Source: Treponema sp. UBA4232 (GTDB lineage: Bacteria > Spirochaetota > Spirochaetia > Treponematales > Treponemataceae). From it: 5,417 nucleotides of DNA. The stretch lies in assembly GCA_002396325.1 (NCBI GenBank), contig DGXM01000201.1, positions 1-5,417 on the forward strand, in the 5' to 3' direction. This document shows positions 5,240-5,417 of this stretch, piece by piece. Under the pieces are notes generated by a model that saw nothing but the letters and a program-made list of their open reading frames with translations, searched no databases and was not told the DNA's origin. The position numbers were made by a program, and so were the translations under genes. The stretch's first letter is position 1. Every line of letters starts with the position of its first letter.

Positions 5240-5417
5240 AGAATAAATTTTTGCAAAGTATTTTCCCTAAAAAAGAACAGGGCTTCAGCATCAGTTCTGC
5301 TGTTAGCGTTCAAAATGAGGCAGTGGGACGCAGGAAAAAAGCAAGGAAGTAATGTCCAATAAGTTTGCCACCCGGTTTCATTCAGAACCTGCTGCCGCCG
5401 TCATTCCGGGCCTGCTA
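5240..5417. other. Right-edge stretch with no confident gene; possible start of a dispersed repeat
   Basis: No recognisable protein or RNA is seen. A small hairpin is possible at 5286-5302 (CAGCA/TGCTG). A frame opens at an ATG at 5352, behind AAGGAA at short spacing, and stays open for 22 codons to the edge (MSNKFATRFHSEPAAAVIPG), but this is too little to call a gene. The final bases, GTCATTCCGGGCCTG, look like the first half of a palindromic intergenic repeat. Confidence 0.3.

Overview
The window looks like a piece of a spirochaete chromosome, most likely from the genus Treponema. This is inferred from the orphan PtsN-type EIIA protein with no sugar permease nearby, a secreted SLT-type lytic transglycosylase with a very degenerate N-terminus, a membrane sensor-like protein ending in an acidic Glu/Val/Pro repeat array, and moderate GC with AT-rich intergenic DNA. 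No 16S, tRNA or other taxonomic marker is present, so the genus is not proven.

Layout. On the minus strand, read from right to left, ptsN (4157-3711) has its own promoter and a probable terminator. A four-gene minus-strand cluster follows: an unknown 164-aa protein (3525-3031), an unknown 134-aa protein (3029-2625), a PflX/COG1313-like radical SAM protein (2625-1615), and, after a 117-bp gap, a two-TM membrane protein (1497 to beyond base 1) with a large extracytoplasmic domain and a 36-bp/12-residue acidic repeat array cut by the window edge. The first three genes are tightly packed (a 1-nt gap, then a 1-nt stop/start overlap) and must be one transcript. The fourth may be co-transcribed. On the plus strand, diverging from ptsN across a 243-bp AT-rich regulatory region, is a secreted lytic transglycosylase (4401-5186). 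The last 231 bp hold no confident gene.

The most striking signals concern expression. Both minus-strand transcription units begin with a sigma70-like promoter (TTTACA-17-TATACT and TTGACA-17-TAGACT) whose -10 box ends exactly 7 nt before the ATG, with no Shine-Dalgarno sequence. Both mRNAs are therefore predicted to be leaderless. The next two genes of the cluster also lack a proper Shine-Dalgarno site and appear to depend on translational coupling. By contrast, the transglycosylase has a textbook AGGAG site and the membrane protein a GGGAG site before a GTG start.

Functionally, the radical SAM gene with two tightly coupled unknown partners is the best candidate for an undescribed system. 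One partner has a pattern reminiscent of the first half of a glycoside-hydrolase-type TIM barrel. What the system modifies cannot be read from the sequence.
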